This document shows positions 8,528 to 19,291 of a stretch of 64,000 nt of DNA, piece by piece. Positions within the stretch are counted from its first letter, which is position 1. Each line of letters begins with the position of its first letter. The notes under the pieces were generated by a model that had not been told where the DNA came from, searched no databases, and saw nothing but the letters and a program-made list of their open reading frames with translations. The position numbers were made by a program, and so were the translations under genes. The DNA is taken from assembly GCF_004365355.1 (NCBI RefSeq), contig NZ_SODP01000005.1, positions 1 to 64,000 of the forward strand. Reading direction: 5' to 3'. Source of the stretch: Kribbella pratensis (GTDB lineage Bacteria; Actinomycetota; Actinomycetes; Propionibacteriales; Kribbellaceae).

Positions 8528-9460
8528 GTGGCTGAGCACGAGCCGCGGCGCGTGCTGCTGGTGACGCACACCGGCCGGGAGCTGGCGGTCGAGGTCGCTC
8601 GCGAGGCACATCGGTTGCTGACCGGCGCCGGGATGCAGGTCCGGCTGCTCGGCGTTGAGGACGAGGCGCTCAAGCTGGACCCGGTCGAGGTGGTCGACGA
8701 CCCGGAGAAGGCGGCCAACGACGTCGAGCTGATCATGGTGCTCGGCGGCGACGGCTCGATCCTGCGTGGCGCCGAGCTGGCCCGCCCGCACGGCACACCG
8801 GTGCTCGGGGTGAACCTGGGCCACGTCGGGTTCCTGGCCGAGGCCGAGGTCGACGACCTCGAGCGGATCGTCCAGGTGGTCGTCAACCGCAGCTACACGG
8901 TCGAGGAGCGGATGACGCTGGCCGTCGACGTCCGGCTGGACGACGAGCTGATTTTCGAGACCTGGGCGCTGAACGAGGCGAGTATCGAGAAGGCCGCCCG
9001 CGAGAAGATGCTCGAGGTCCTGGTCGAGGTCGATGACCGCCCGCTGTCCCGCTGGGGCTGCGACGGTGTCGTCGTCGCGACCCCGACCGGCAGTACGGCG
9101 TACGCGTTCTCGGCGGGCGGACCGATCCTCTGGCCGGAGGTGGAGGCGATCCTGATGGTCCCGCTGAGCGCGCACGCGTTGTTCTCGCGGCCGATCGTGG
9201 TGGCGCCGACGTCGCGGCTGTCGATCGAGCTGGTCCCGACCTGGAACGGGCGCGGGGTGCTGTGGTGCGACGGCCGGCGGATGGTCGAGGTGCCGCCCGG
9301 CGCCGAGATCACGGTCCGCCGGGGCGCGACGCCGGTCCGGCTCGCCCGCGCCCACGAGGCATCGTTCACCGACCGGCTGGTGGCGAAGTTCGACCTCCCG
9401 GTGCTCGGCTGGCGGGGCGCCGCCGAGCGCAAACGCAACGGAAACGGAACAGGACACTAG
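8528..9460 (+). CDS. nadK: NAD kinase
   Basis: A 310-residue cytosolic enzyme that phosphorylates NAD to NADP. The diagnostic GGDGS motif is at about residue 75 (MVLGGDGSILRGAEL), followed by NLGHVGFLAE, NEASIEK and the conserved GCDGVVVATPTGSTAYAFSAGG. Its length fits the actinobacterial family (about 300 residues). GTG 8528 has a good GGAGG site. It lies between tlyA and recN as in mycobacteria (Rv1695, ppnK). Confidence 0.96.
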   Translation: MAEHEPRRVLLVTHTGRELAVEVAREAHRLLTGAGMQVRLLGVEDEALKLDPVEVVDDPEKAANDVELIMVLGGDGSILRGAELARPHGTPVLGVNLGHVGFLAEAEVDDLERIVQVVVNRSYTVEERMTLAVDVRLDDELIFETWALNEASIEKAAREKMLEVLVEVDDRPLSRWGCDGVVVATPTGSTAYAFSAGGPILWPEVEAILMVPLSAHALFSRPIVVAPTSRLSIELVPTWNGRGVLWCDGRRMVEVPPGAEITVRRGATPVRLARAHEASFTDRLVAKFDLPVLGWRGAAERKRNGNGTGH

Positions 9461-9464
9461 AGCC

Positions 9465-11195
9465 ATGCTGTCAGAGATCCGCATCACCGGGCTGGGCGTG
9501 ATCGAGGACGCGACGCTGGACCTCGACCCCGGATTCACCGCCGTCACGGGTGAGACCGGCGCCGGCAAGACGATGGTCGTGACCGGCGTGAACATGCTGC
9601 TCGGCGGCCGTGCCGACAGCGGTCTGGTGCGGCACGGGACCCGCCGGGCGCGGGTCGAGGGCCGCGCGAGCGGCGTACCGCGGGCGATCGTGCAGCAGGC
9701 CGAGGATCGTGGCGGCGAACTGGACGACGACGAGTTGCTGATCGCTCGTGAGCTCTCGTCCGAGGGTCGGTCCCGTGCGTTCCTCGGTGGTGCGTCGGTG
9801 CCGGTGTCCGTGCTGGGCGAGGTGTCCGGCGACCTGGTCGCGATCCACGGGCAGGCCGATCAGTGGCGGTTGCTGCAGCCCGCACGGCAGCGCGAAACGC
9901 TGGATACCTTTGCAGGTAAGGCGGTTCTCGTCCCCCTGCAGGAGTACTCCGCCGCCTACAAGCGGCACCGCGAGGTCGAGGCCGAGCTGACCGAGCTGAC
10001 GACCCGCGAGCGCGATCGCCTCGCCGAGGCCGACCTGTTGCGCTTCGGTCTGGACGAGATCGCCAAGGCCGAGCCGTTGCCCGGCGAGGACATCGAGCTC
10101 GCCGCCGAGGAGGAACGCCTCGCGTACGCCGACGGTCTGCGTACTGCGGCCACGTCCGCCGGCGACGCCCTGGCATCCGAAGACCTGGACTCGACCCGCC
10201 CCAACGACGTACTCGGCCTGCTCGCGTTGGCGAAGCAGGTGCTGGACGCCGAGCGCGACCACGACGCGAAGCTGGCCGAGCTGGCCGACCGCGCGGGCGA
10301 GCTCGGGTATCTCGCGGCCGATCTGGCGCAGGAGCTTTCGTCGTACGCGGCCGATGTCGACACCGACCCGGCGAGGCTGGCCGTGGTCAGCGAGCGGCGT
10401 TCCTTGCTGCACGGGCTGGTGCGCAAGTACGGCGCCGAGCAGGGCACCGTTGACGAAGTACTGGACTGGACGAAGCGATCCGCGGCGAGACTCGCCGATC
10501 TTGACGGCAGCGACGAGCGGGTCGAGCAACTGACCGCAGAGCTTGCCGAGCTGGACGCGAAGCTCGCCGAGCTCGGCCGGCAGATCCGCGAAGCGCGGAT
10601 CGAAGCGTCGCAACGACTCGGCGTCGCGGTGTCCGAGGAGCTGACCGGCTTGGCGATGCCGCACGCGAAGCTCTCGGTCGAGGTGCACGAGACCGCGGCC
10701 GGTCCGTTCGGCATCGACGAGGTCGAGTTCTGCTTCGCGGCGAACCCGGGCAGCCCGGCCCGCCCGCTGCAGAAGGCCGCGTCCGGCGGTGAGTTGTCGC
10801 GGGTGATGCTCGCGCTCGAGGTGATCCTGTCCGACACGCATCCCGTGCCCACGCTGGTGTTCGACGAGATCGACGCCGGTATCGGCGGCCGCGCCGCTGT
10901 CGAGGTCGGCAAGCGGCTGGCGCGCCTGGCCGAGAAGGCACAGGTGATCGTGGTCACCCACCTGCCGCAGGTCGCCGCGTTCGCGGACCGTCACGCTGTG
11001 GTGCTCAAGAGCGACGACGGTTCGGTCACCACCAGTGGTCTGGTGGCTCTCGACGACGACGCGCGGTTGAAGGAACTGTCCCGGATGATGGCCGGACTGG
11101 AGAACTCCGATGCCGCCCAGGCCCACGCCGAGGAACTCCTCGCCCTGGCTGCCGAACGGCACAAACCACGGAAGAAGAGTCGTTCCAAAGGATGA
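9465..11195 (+). CDS. recN: DNA repair protein RecN
   Basis: A 576-residue SMC-like ATPase acting in double-strand-break repair. Walker A is GETGAGKTMVV at about residue 27, a long coiled coil fills residues about 150-360, the ABC signature ASGGELSRVMLALE is at about 440, and Walker B LVFDEIDAGIGG follows about 20 residues later. Length matches the family. The start lies four bases after nadK. No SOS box is visible directly upstream; it is internal to an operon. The C-terminal 10 residues are very basic. Confidence 0.96.
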   Translation: MLSEIRITGLGVIEDATLDLDPGFTAVTGETGAGKTMVVTGVNMLLGGRADSGLVRHGTRRARVEGRASGVPRAIVQQAEDRGGELDDDELLIARELSSEGRSRAFLGGASVPVSVLGEVSGDLVAIHGQADQWRLLQPARQRETLDTFAGKAVLVPLQEYSAAYKRHREVEAELTELTTRERDRLAEADLLRFGLDEIAKAEPLPGEDIELAAEEERLAYADGLRTAATSAGDALASEDLDSTRPNDVLGLLALAKQVLDAERDHDAKLAELADRAGELGYLAADLAQELSSYAADVDTDPARLAVVSERRSLLHGLVRKYGAEQGTVDEVLDWTKRSAARLADLDGSDERVEQLTAELAELDAKLAELGRQIREARIEASQRLGVAVSEELTGLAMPHAKLSVEVHETAAGPFGIDEVEFCFAANPGSPARPLQKAASGGELSRVMLALEVILSDTHPVPTLVFDEIDAGIGGRAAVEVGKRLARLAEKAQVIVVTHLPQVAAFADRHAVVLKSDDGSVTTSGLVALDDDARLKELSRMMAGLENSDAAQAHAEELLALAAERHKPRKKSRSKG

Positions 11196-11231
11196 TTTGA
11201 CGCACAGTCACTGTTATTTCAGTGCGTTAAC

Positions 11232-11268
11232 GAGCCCCCACCCGGGTAAATGAACCGGAAGGGGGCTC
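11232..11268. terminator. Hairpin between recN and steA
   Basis: Arms GAGCCCCC and GGGGGCTC, with an inner CCGG/CCGG pairing separated by an AC/AA internal loop, give a stable stem of about 12 pairs and a 9-base loop. Only TT follows, so it may be a weak terminator or a processing/attenuation structure between recN and steA. Confidence 0.45.
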
Positions 11269-11292
11269 TTGACATGGCAGGATGAGAGGGCG

Positions 11293-12474
11293 ATGAAACT
11301 GCCCAGCCTGCGGAGAGCACGACCCACTGAACTGCCCGGCGTCACCGGAGTGGTCCGGCTGGATCGACGTACCAAGAATCTCACCAAACGTCTCAAACCG
11401 GGCGAGATCGCGGTCATCGACCATGTCGATCTGGATCGGGTGAGCGCCGAGGCGCTGGTCGACTGCAAGGTCGCCGCGGTGGTGAACGTAGCCGACTCGA
11501 TCAGCGGCCGGTACCCGAACCTCGGCCCGGAGATCCTGGTCGAGGCCGGCGTCCCGCTCGTCGACGGCGTCGGCCGCGAGGTGTTCTCGATCCTGCACGA
11601 GGGCGAGCAGGTCCGGCTCGACGACGGCACGCTGTACCGCGGTACCGAAGCGGTCGCGAAGGGCATGACCCAGGACAGCAAGTCGGTCGCGGAGCTGATG
11701 GACGACGCCCGCGCCGGGCTGTCGACCCAGCTCGAGGCGTTCACCGCGAACACCCTGGAGTATCTGCGGCGCGAGAAGGACCTGCTGCTCGACGGCGTCG
11801 GCGTACCGCATATCCACACCTCGATGGAGGGCAAGCACGTCCTGATCGTGGTCCGCGGGTACGACTACCGCGACGACCTGGTCGCGCTGAAGTCGTACAT
11901 CCGTGAGTACCGGCCGGTCCTGATCGGCGTCGACGGCGGCGCGGACGCGCTGGTCGAGAACGGGTATGTCCCGGACCTGATCGTCGGCGACATGGACTCG
12001 GTCAAGGACGAGACGCTGAAGAGTGGCGCCGAAGTGGTCGTGCACGCGTACCGCGACGGCCGCGCGCCCGGTTCGGAGCGGCTCGAACGACTCGGTGTGG
12101 ACTCGATCGAGTTCCCGGCCACGGGCACCAGCGAGGACGTCGCGATGCTGCTGGCCGACTCCAAGGGCGCCTCGCTGATCGTCGCGGTCGGCACCCACAA
12201 CTCGCTGGTGGAGTTCCTGGACAAGGGCCGCTCCGGGATGGCGAGCACCTTCATCACCCGGTTGCGGGTCGGTGCCAAGTTGGTGGACGCCAAGGGCGTC
12301 GGCCGGCTGTACCGCAGCCGGGTCTCTACTCTTCAGGTCGTCGCGCTCGCCGCGGCCGGCCTGTTCGCACTCGCCATGGCGCTGGTCGCAATCGGCGCCG
12401 ACGACGTGCTCTGGTCGATCCTGCGGGCGCGCTGGAGCGACTTCGTCTATTGGATCCGGGAGCTGTTCACGTGA
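11293..12474 (+). CDS. steA: Cytokinetic-ring protein SteA
   Basis: The 393-residue product is the SteA family (Rv1697 type). It has an N-terminal region (GVVRLDRRTKNLTKRLKPGEIAVIDH) and a thiamin pyrophosphokinase-like catalytic-domain fold (GVDGGADALVENGYVPDLIVGDMDS, about residues 215-240). A single C-terminal membrane helix (VVALAAAGLFALAMALVAIG, about residue 350) is followed by a short tail. In Corynebacterium SteA and its partner SteB localise to the division site and influence cell separation. ATG 11293 is preceded by GAGAGGG. The stop codon overlaps the GTG of steB. Confidence 0.9.
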   Translation: MKLPSLRRARPTELPGVTGVVRLDRRTKNLTKRLKPGEIAVIDHVDLDRVSAEALVDCKVAAVVNVADSISGRYPNLGPEILVEAGVPLVDGVGREVFSILHEGEQVRLDDGTLYRGTEAVAKGMTQDSKSVAELMDDARAGLSTQLEAFTANTLEYLRREKDLLLDGVGVPHIHTSMEGKHVLIVVRGYDYRDDLVALKSYIREYRPVLIGVDGGADALVENGYVPDLIVGDMDSVKDETLKSGAEVVVHAYRDGRAPGSERLERLGVDSIEFPATGTSEDVAMLLADSKGASLIVAVGTHNSLVEFLDKGRSGMASTFITRLRVGAKLVDAKGVGRLYRSRVSTLQVVALAAAGLFALAMALVAIGADDVLWSILRARWSDFVYWIRELFT

Positions 12475-13418
12475 TCGACTTTCGCTACCACATCGTCTCG
12501 ATCGTGGCGATCTTCTTCGCCCTGGGCGCCGGTGTGGTGCTCGGCGCGGGCCCGCTGAAGGGCACCGCCAGCGAGGTCGTCGCGGCCCAGGCCGACAAGG
12601 ACCGGCAGCAACTCGCCGACGCGCGGGACGAGCTGACCCAGATGAAGGCCCTGGACAAGTACCGCGACGACTACGTCGCCAAGGTCACCGCAGGGCTGAC
12701 CCACGGCAAGCTGGCGAACAAGAAGATCGCGATCGTCACGATGCCGAACGCCGACAGCGACCTGAGCGACGGCGTGCAGGGCGAGCTGGAGAAGGCCGGC
12801 GGCGTGGTGAACACGAAGGTCGCGCTGGACGCGAAGCTGTTCGACACCGGGCAGCGCCAGCTGGTCGAGTCGCTGGTCAACCAGCTCGTCACGGCGGACA
12901 TGGACTTCCCGAAGGACAGCACGACGTACCAGCGGGCCGGACTGCTGCTGGCGCGGGGGATCGCGGCGAAGGAAGAGGGCAAGACCGCCGACGCGGACGC
13001 GACCAAGGTGATCAGCGGGCTGACCGGAGCGAAGCTGCTGTCGCTGAAGCCGTCGCAGCCCAAGGACCGCGCCAGCCTGATCGTGGTGATCGCCGCCAAG
13101 CCGCCGACACCGGCGCCGGACAACTCGACGTACGGCGACGCGGTCGACTTCATCAAGGGCCTGGACATCGGCAGCGGCGGGGTCGTCCTGGCCGGTACGC
13201 CGGCCAGCGCGAGCGACGGCGGACTGATCAAGGCCTTGCGGAGTGACTCCGACGCCACCAAGATCGTTTCCTCGGTGGACGTGGCCGATCTCCCCGCCGG
13301 GCAGATGACGGTCGTCTTCGCGCTGGTCGAGCAGGCCGCGGGCAAGGCGGGGCAGTACGGCGCGATCAACGCGAAGGACGGCGTCGCGCCGTCGGCCGTA
13401 CAGACGAAGGACAACTGA
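12471..13418 (+). CDS. steB: SteB / MctB family protein
   Basis: The 315-residue product starts at a GTG overlapping the steA stop (GTGA). It begins IDFRYHIVSIVAIFFALGAGVVLG, the family's conserved N-terminal membrane anchor, followed by a coiled coil (QADKDRQQLADARDELTQM) and an extracytoplasmic alpha/beta domain. The Pfam label is copper transport outer membrane protein MctB, after Rv1698. Corynebacterial work instead names it SteB, the partner of SteA in cytokinesis. This organism lacks evidence of a mycolic outer membrane, so the SteB role is the better guess. Confidence 0.88.
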   Translation: MIDFRYHIVSIVAIFFALGAGVVLGAGPLKGTASEVVAAQADKDRQQLADARDELTQMKALDKYRDDYVAKVTAGLTHGKLANKKIAIVTMPNADSDLSDGVQGELEKAGGVVNTKVALDAKLFDTGQRQLVESLVNQLVTADMDFPKDSTTYQRAGLLLARGIAAKEEGKTADADATKVISGLTGAKLLSLKPSQPKDRASLIVVIAAKPPTPAPDNSTYGDAVDFIKGLDIGSGGVVLAGTPASASDGGLIKALRSDSDATKIVSSVDVADLPAGQMTVVFALVEQAAGKAGQYGAINAKDGVAPSAVQTKDN

Positions 13419-13419
13419 C

Positions 13420-14229
13420 GTGGGAATTCTGAGCGCCGTCGTTGCGGCGGCCGCTACAGCCGGTCTCGAGCGCGCAGCGGAGAAGCTGCCGAAGGAGAAC
13501 CGGGAGCCGTTCGAGCGCACCAACCACCGCGGTGAGTCGGTGACGCTGCTCGAGGGCCCGGTCGCGGTTCTCGGCGCGCTTGCCGGCGTCGCCGCGTCCC
13601 GGGGCAACGGCAAGGTGAAAACTGCCGCGGTGGTGGCAGGAGCGGTGTCGGGTGCGGTCGGTGCGTACGACGATCTGCGCGGGACCACGCAGGCCAAGGG
13701 TTTCCGCGGCCACCTCAGCGCGTTGAAGCGCGGAGAGGTGACGAGCGGCGCGGTGAAGATCCTGGGCGTCGGCGCCGCCGGCCTCGCGGCCGCCGCGCTG
13801 CTGCCGCGCAAGTCCCGTGGTGTGAAGGCCTTCGCCGGAGTCGTTGCCGACGGCGCCTTGATCGCCGGTACGGCGAACCTCACGAACCTGCTCGACCTGC
13901 GTCCGGGCCGCGCGCTCAAGGCGGTCACGGCGCTCAACGCTCCGCTCGCAGTCGTGAGCGGTCCGGCCGGTGCCGTCGTCGGCGCCGCCGGTGCGTCCGC
14001 GCCTTCCGATCTCGGCGAGCGCTCGATGCTCGGCGACTGCGGCGCCAACGGCCTCGGCGCGATCACGGGTACGGCGTTGGCCGCATTGCTGCCGCGCCCG
14101 CTGAAGACCCTCGTCCTGGCGGCCGTCGTCGGGCTGAACCTGGCGAGCGAGAAGGTCAGCTTCACCAAATTCATCGCCGACACTCCGGTCCTCGACAAGA
14201 TCGACCAATGGGGCCGACGACCCAGGTGA
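13420..14229 (+). CDS. MraY/WecA-like phosphoglycosyltransferase
   Basis: A 269-residue membrane protein with degenerate MraY/WecA motifs: AYDDLRGTTQAKGFRGHLSAL (Asp-Asp motif, about residues 80-100), NLTNLLDLRPGRALK (Asn/Asp motif, about 155) and LGDCGANGLGAITG (about 205). These correspond to DDxxG, NxxNxxDG and GDxGA in polyprenyl-phosphate sugar-1-phosphate transferases. It is shorter than MraY (about 360), with fewer helices. Together with the adjacent MurJ-like flippase and GT4 enzyme it probably starts a lipid-linked glycan; the sugar is unknown. GTG start one base after steB. Confidence 0.75.
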   Translation: MGILSAVVAAAATAGLERAAEKLPKENREPFERTNHRGESVTLLEGPVAVLGALAGVAASRGNGKVKTAAVVAGAVSGAVGAYDDLRGTTQAKGFRGHLSALKRGEVTSGAVKILGVGAAGLAAAALLPRKSRGVKAFAGVVADGALIAGTANLTNLLDLRPGRALKAVTALNAPLAVVSGPAGAVVGAAGASAPSDLGERSMLGDCGANGLGAITGTALAALLPRPLKTLVLAAVVGLNLASEKVSFTKFIADTPVLDKIDQWGRRPR

Positions 14230-15785
14230 GTCGGCTCGCCCGCGCCGCACTGGTTGTCGCGGCGATCACTGTTCTGGCGCGGGTGGTCGGGTTCGCCCGG
14301 TGGTTGGTGTTCTCGAAGACCGTCGGCGCCGGGTGCCTGGCAGAGGCTTACACAACGGCGAACCAGCTACCCAACATCCTCTTCGAAGTCGTCGCCGGCG
14401 GCGCGCTGGCCGGGGCCGTCATCCCGGTCCTCGCGGGGCCGGTGGCGCGGGCGGATCGGGCCGCGCAGGGACGGATCATCGGGGCGTTGCTGTCCTGGTC
14501 GTTCGTGCTGCTGGCGCCGGTTGCCTTACTGGCTTGGCTTCTGGCCGGCCGGTACACCGACGCGATGCTCGATCCCGGCGCCGACTGCGGCAGCACGACG
14601 GGGACCGCGACCCGGATGCTCGCGATCTTCGTGCCGCAGGTCTTCGGGTACGCCGTAGCGGTGATCGCGACCGCAGTTCTCCAATCCCACAAGCGATTCG
14701 CGGCCGGTGCGATGGCACCGCTGATCTCGAGCCTCGTGGTCGTTGCCACCTACCTCCTCTTCGCGGCCGAGGCACCGAACGCAGACGCGGCCGCGCGTGG
14801 AGCGACCGACCTACTGGCCTGGGGTACGACGGCCGGCGTCGCGGCGCTCGCGCTCACGGTGCTGATCCCGATGCTGTTCCTCCGTCTTCCGATCAGGCCG
14901 ACGCTGCGCCTCGATCCGGGCGTCGGCCCGGTTCTGCGCAGGCTCGCGCTCGCGGGTCTCGCCGTACTCGTCGCTCAGCAGTTGACCTTCGTCGTGACGA
15001 CGTACCTGGCCAACCATCGTGGTGTGGCAGGCAGCATCGCGGTCTACACGTGGGCCAACGCCGTGTACCTGTTGCCTTACGCGGTTCTCGCCGTTCCGAT
15101 CACGACCGCTGTGTTCCCGCGGTTGGCGGCCGCGTTCGACGCGGGGGAGCGGTTCGAGCACTACGCGGCGACCTCCACCCGCGCGGTGATGCTGGCGGGC
15201 GGCGCGGGTGCCGCGCTGCTGGTCGGCACCGCCGTACCGGTCGCAAGGATCTTCGCGTACGACGACGGCGTCGTACAGGAGGCCAGAGCCACCTTGCTCG
15301 TCAACGGTCTGATCTTCTTCGCCCCGGCCGCAATCGGCTTCGCTGTGCTCATGCATGTCGGCCGGGTTCTGTATGCGCGGCACTGCGGTCGTGAGGTGGC
15401 CGTGGTGACGTCTGGGGCTTGGGTACTGGTGGCACTGGCCGGTGTGGCGCTGACTGCTCGATGGGCTGCGGTGCCCGCACTGGCGGCAGCGATGTCGGTC
15501 GGCATGGTGATCGGCGCGGTTGTGCTGCTCGGAGTACTGCGACGGGAGGCAGGACCCACTGTGCTGGCTGGATTTGCCCGTGCGACCCTTGCTGCGTTGG
15601 TCGGTGCCGCTCTGGCAGGAGCGGCGGGCTGGCTGGTCTCCGCGCCGGCCGGCGACGCAGGACCGGCGAAGGCAGTCGTGTTCGCTCTCCTCTCCGGCCT
15701 GACCGTCGTCCTGGTGTACGCCGGAGTCGTACTTGTCTTGGATCGCGCGGACGCCCGCGCACTCGTTCGACGGGAGAAGCCATGA
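14226..15785 (+). CDS. MurJ/MviN-like lipid flippase
   Basis: A protein of about 519 residues with 13-14 predicted membrane helices. It opens with ITVLARVVGFARWLVFSKTVG and TTANQLPNILFEVVAGGALAGAVIPVL, the MviN/MurJ signature of MOP-superfamily flippases. This class moves lipid-linked saccharides such as lipid II across the membrane. GTG 14226 overlaps the upstream stop (GTGA); ATG 14208, six codons earlier, is an alternative. Lying between a lipid-phosphate sugar transferase and a glycosyltransferase, it may serve a dedicated glycolipid rather than bulk peptidoglycan. The organism probably has another MurJ elsewhere, which cannot be checked here. Confidence 0.85.
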   Translation: MSRLARAALVVAAITVLARVVGFARWLVFSKTVGAGCLAEAYTTANQLPNILFEVVAGGALAGAVIPVLAGPVARADRAAQGRIIGALLSWSFVLLAPVALLAWLLAGRYTDAMLDPGADCGSTTGTATRMLAIFVPQVFGYAVAVIATAVLQSHKRFAAGAMAPLISSLVVVATYLLFAAEAPNADAAARGATDLLAWGTTAGVAALALTVLIPMLFLRLPIRPTLRLDPGVGPVLRRLALAGLAVLVAQQLTFVVTTYLANHRGVAGSIAVYTWANAVYLLPYAVLAVPITTAVFPRLAAAFDAGERFEHYAATSTRAVMLAGGAGAALLVGTAVPVARIFAYDDGVVQEARATLLVNGLIFFAPAAIGFAVLMHVGRVLYARHCGREVAVVTSGAWVLVALAGVALTARWAAVPALAAAMSVGMVIGAVVLLGVLRREAGPTVLAGFARATLAALVGAALAGAAGWLVSAPAGDAGPAKAVVFALLSGLTVVLVYAGVVLVLDRADARALVRREKP

Positions 15786-16807
15786 GGATCGGGCTGCTGC
15801 TCGCGGAGTCGCGGGGCGGCATCGGGCAGCACGTCGCCTCGCTGGTGCCGCGGTTCGTGAGTGCCGGGCACGAGGTGATCGTGTGCGCACCGCCCGGCAC
15901 GGCCGAGCACTTCGAGTTCGGTCCGGCGACGGTCGTCACGCAGGCGGCCGGGTTGCGCGGCTGCGACGTGATCCACGCACACGGTTACCGCGCCGGTATG
16001 ACTGCGCTGCGGGACCGATCGCGACTGCGCCCACTGGTCGTCACGTGGCACAACGCGGTGATCGCGCCCGGACCACGCGGCCTGATGATGCGGATGGGGC
16101 AGCGGTTGGTCGCCCGGGGTGCGGATCTGACCCTGGGGGCCTCCAGCGACCTGGTGGAGCTGGCGAAGAGTCTGGGCGCTCGGAACGCACAGCTGGCTCC
16201 GGTAGCGGCACCCGCGATGCCCACGATCCGTACGCCGCGCGCAGACGTCCGACACGAGCTAGGTATCGGCAACCGGCCCATGGTGCTCACCGTCGGCCGG
16301 CTGGCGCCGCAGAAGGACTACCCGACGCTGCTGTCGGTCGCCGCGCGGGTCCACGAGTCCACCCCGCACGCTGTCTTCGTCGTGGTCGGTGACGGGCCCT
16401 TACGGGACAACCTGCAGGCGCGGATCGACGCCGAGCAGCTGCCGGTCCGCTTGCTCGGTCACCGCAACGACGTGGCCGACCTGCTCGGTGCGGCCGACGT
16501 GTTCTTACTCACCTCGCACTGGGAGGCCCGCGCGCTGGTCATCCAGGAGGCCATGCAGGTCGGCGTACCGGTCGTGGCGACCGCGGTCGGCGGCGTACCC
16601 GAGCTGGTCGGGGACAGCGCCGTACTGGCGTTCCCGGGGGACGCGGACGGGCTGGCGGACGGTGTCCGGGCCGTCCTGGCCGAGCCGGAGACCGCGAACG
16701 CTATGCGGACACGCGGCCGGGAGTTGTCCGCCCGATGGATGGACGAGGACGCGGTGGCAAAGAATCTGCTCGACATCTACGCGGGTCTCGTCGCGACCGG
16801 TGGTTGA
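15782..16807 (+). CDS. Glycosyltransferase family 4
   Basis: A 341-residue cytosolic GT-B fold enzyme. The N-terminal acceptor domain begins MRIGLLLAESRGGIGQHVASLVPRF-like (glycine-rich loop near residue 13). The C-terminal donor domain has VLTVGRLAPQKDYPTLL, VVGDGPLRDNL and the E-x7-E-like EARALVIQEAMQVGVPVVAT motif of GT4. ATG overlaps the flippase stop (ATGA), so translation is probably coupled. It presumably extends the lipid-linked sugar made by the 13420-14229 product; donor and acceptor are unknown. Confidence 0.87.
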   Translation: MRIGLLLAESRGGIGQHVASLVPRFVSAGHEVIVCAPPGTAEHFEFGPATVVTQAAGLRGCDVIHAHGYRAGMTALRDRSRLRPLVVTWHNAVIAPGPRGLMMRMGQRLVARGADLTLGASSDLVELAKSLGARNAQLAPVAAPAMPTIRTPRADVRHELGIGNRPMVLTVGRLAPQKDYPTLLSVAARVHESTPHAVFVVVGDGPLRDNLQARIDAEQLPVRLLGHRNDVADLLGAADVFLLTSHWEARALVIQEAMQVGVPVVATAVGGVPELVGDSAVLAFPGDADGLADGVRAVLAEPETANAMRTRGRELSARWMDEDAVAKNLLDIYAGLVATGG

Positions 16808-16828
16808 CAAGAGGTAGGCTGGAGACCC

Positions 16829-18534
<1,706 letters not shown>

Positions 18535-18538
<4 letters not shown>

Positions 18539-19185
18539 CGGACCATCCCGAGCTGCGGTTCGGCGCCGGTCTCGCCGACCAGCCCGAGCACTGGCCGGTC
18601 TCCTCGTCCGAGGTCGTGCACGAGACCGGCCGGGTGATCTCGGTACGCCGGGACACCATCGACCCGCCGGGCGGCGAGTCGTTCGTACGCGATGTCGTCG
18701 TACATCCCGGGGCCGTCGGCGTGGTCGCCCTCGACGAGAACAACCGGATGCTGCTGGTGCGCCAGTACCGGCACCCGGTCGGCTACAAACTGCTCGAGCC
18801 GCCGGCCGGGCTGCTGGACGTCCAGGGGGAGCAGTACCGCCTGGGCGCCGAGCGCGAGCTGTGGGAGGAGACCGCGACCAAGGCCGCCGACTGGCGAATC
18901 CTGGTCGACGCGTTCACGTCGCCCGGCCTCACCAACGAAGCGGTCCGGATCTTCCTGGCCCGCGACCTGTCGCCCGCCGACGAGTCCTTCGAACGCCTCC
19001 ATGAGGAGGCCGACATGGAGACGGTCTGGGCGCCGCTGATCGACGTTGTCGGCGCCGTCCTGGCCGGCCAACTCCAGAACCCGATCCTCGTGATGGGCTC
19101 CCTGGCCACCTGGACCGCCCTCAACGGTCCCGGCTTCGACACCCTCCGCCCAGCTGACTCACCCTGGCCGGCCAAGGACCGCTGA
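18535..19185 (+). CDS. NUDIX hydrolase, ADP-ribose pyrophosphatase-like
   Basis: The 216-residue product has the Nudix box AGLLDVQGEQYRLGAERELWEETA (shown in part: AERELWEE at about residue 104) embedded in the ADP-ribose pyrophosphatase context VRQYRHPVGYKLLEPPAG. Members hydrolyse ADP-ribose to AMP and ribose 5-phosphate. ATG overlaps the pyrG stop. The position equals Rv1700, an ADP-ribose pyrophosphatase. The precise substrate is inferred from that synteny. Confidence 0.9.
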
Positions 19186-19208
19186 GGTACCGGAACTACG
19201 CGGAGGTC

Positions 19209-19238
19209 TTGACCCACTGCGGTGGGTGAGGGTATCTG
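19209..19238 (+). promoter_or_regulatory. Putative promoter with overlapping palindrome for the GH92 gene
   Basis: A TTGACC hexamer (19209-19214) is followed after 18 bases by TATCTG (19233-19238). A perfect inverted repeat ACCCAC-TGCG-GTGGGT (19212-19227) overlaps the -35 end and would suit a repressor. This placement makes ATG 19292, not GTG 19226, the likely start of the downstream gene. Confidence 0.45.
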
Positions 19239-19291
19239 TTGCTGACAACGATGTCACGCCCACCTCACTCCGCCCAAGGTTGGTCCCGCCC

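Noticed and set aside
19226..19291. GTG 19226 as start of the GH92 gene
   Set aside because: It would lie upstream of the putative transcription start and add 22 residues before a normal signal peptide that begins at ATG 19292.
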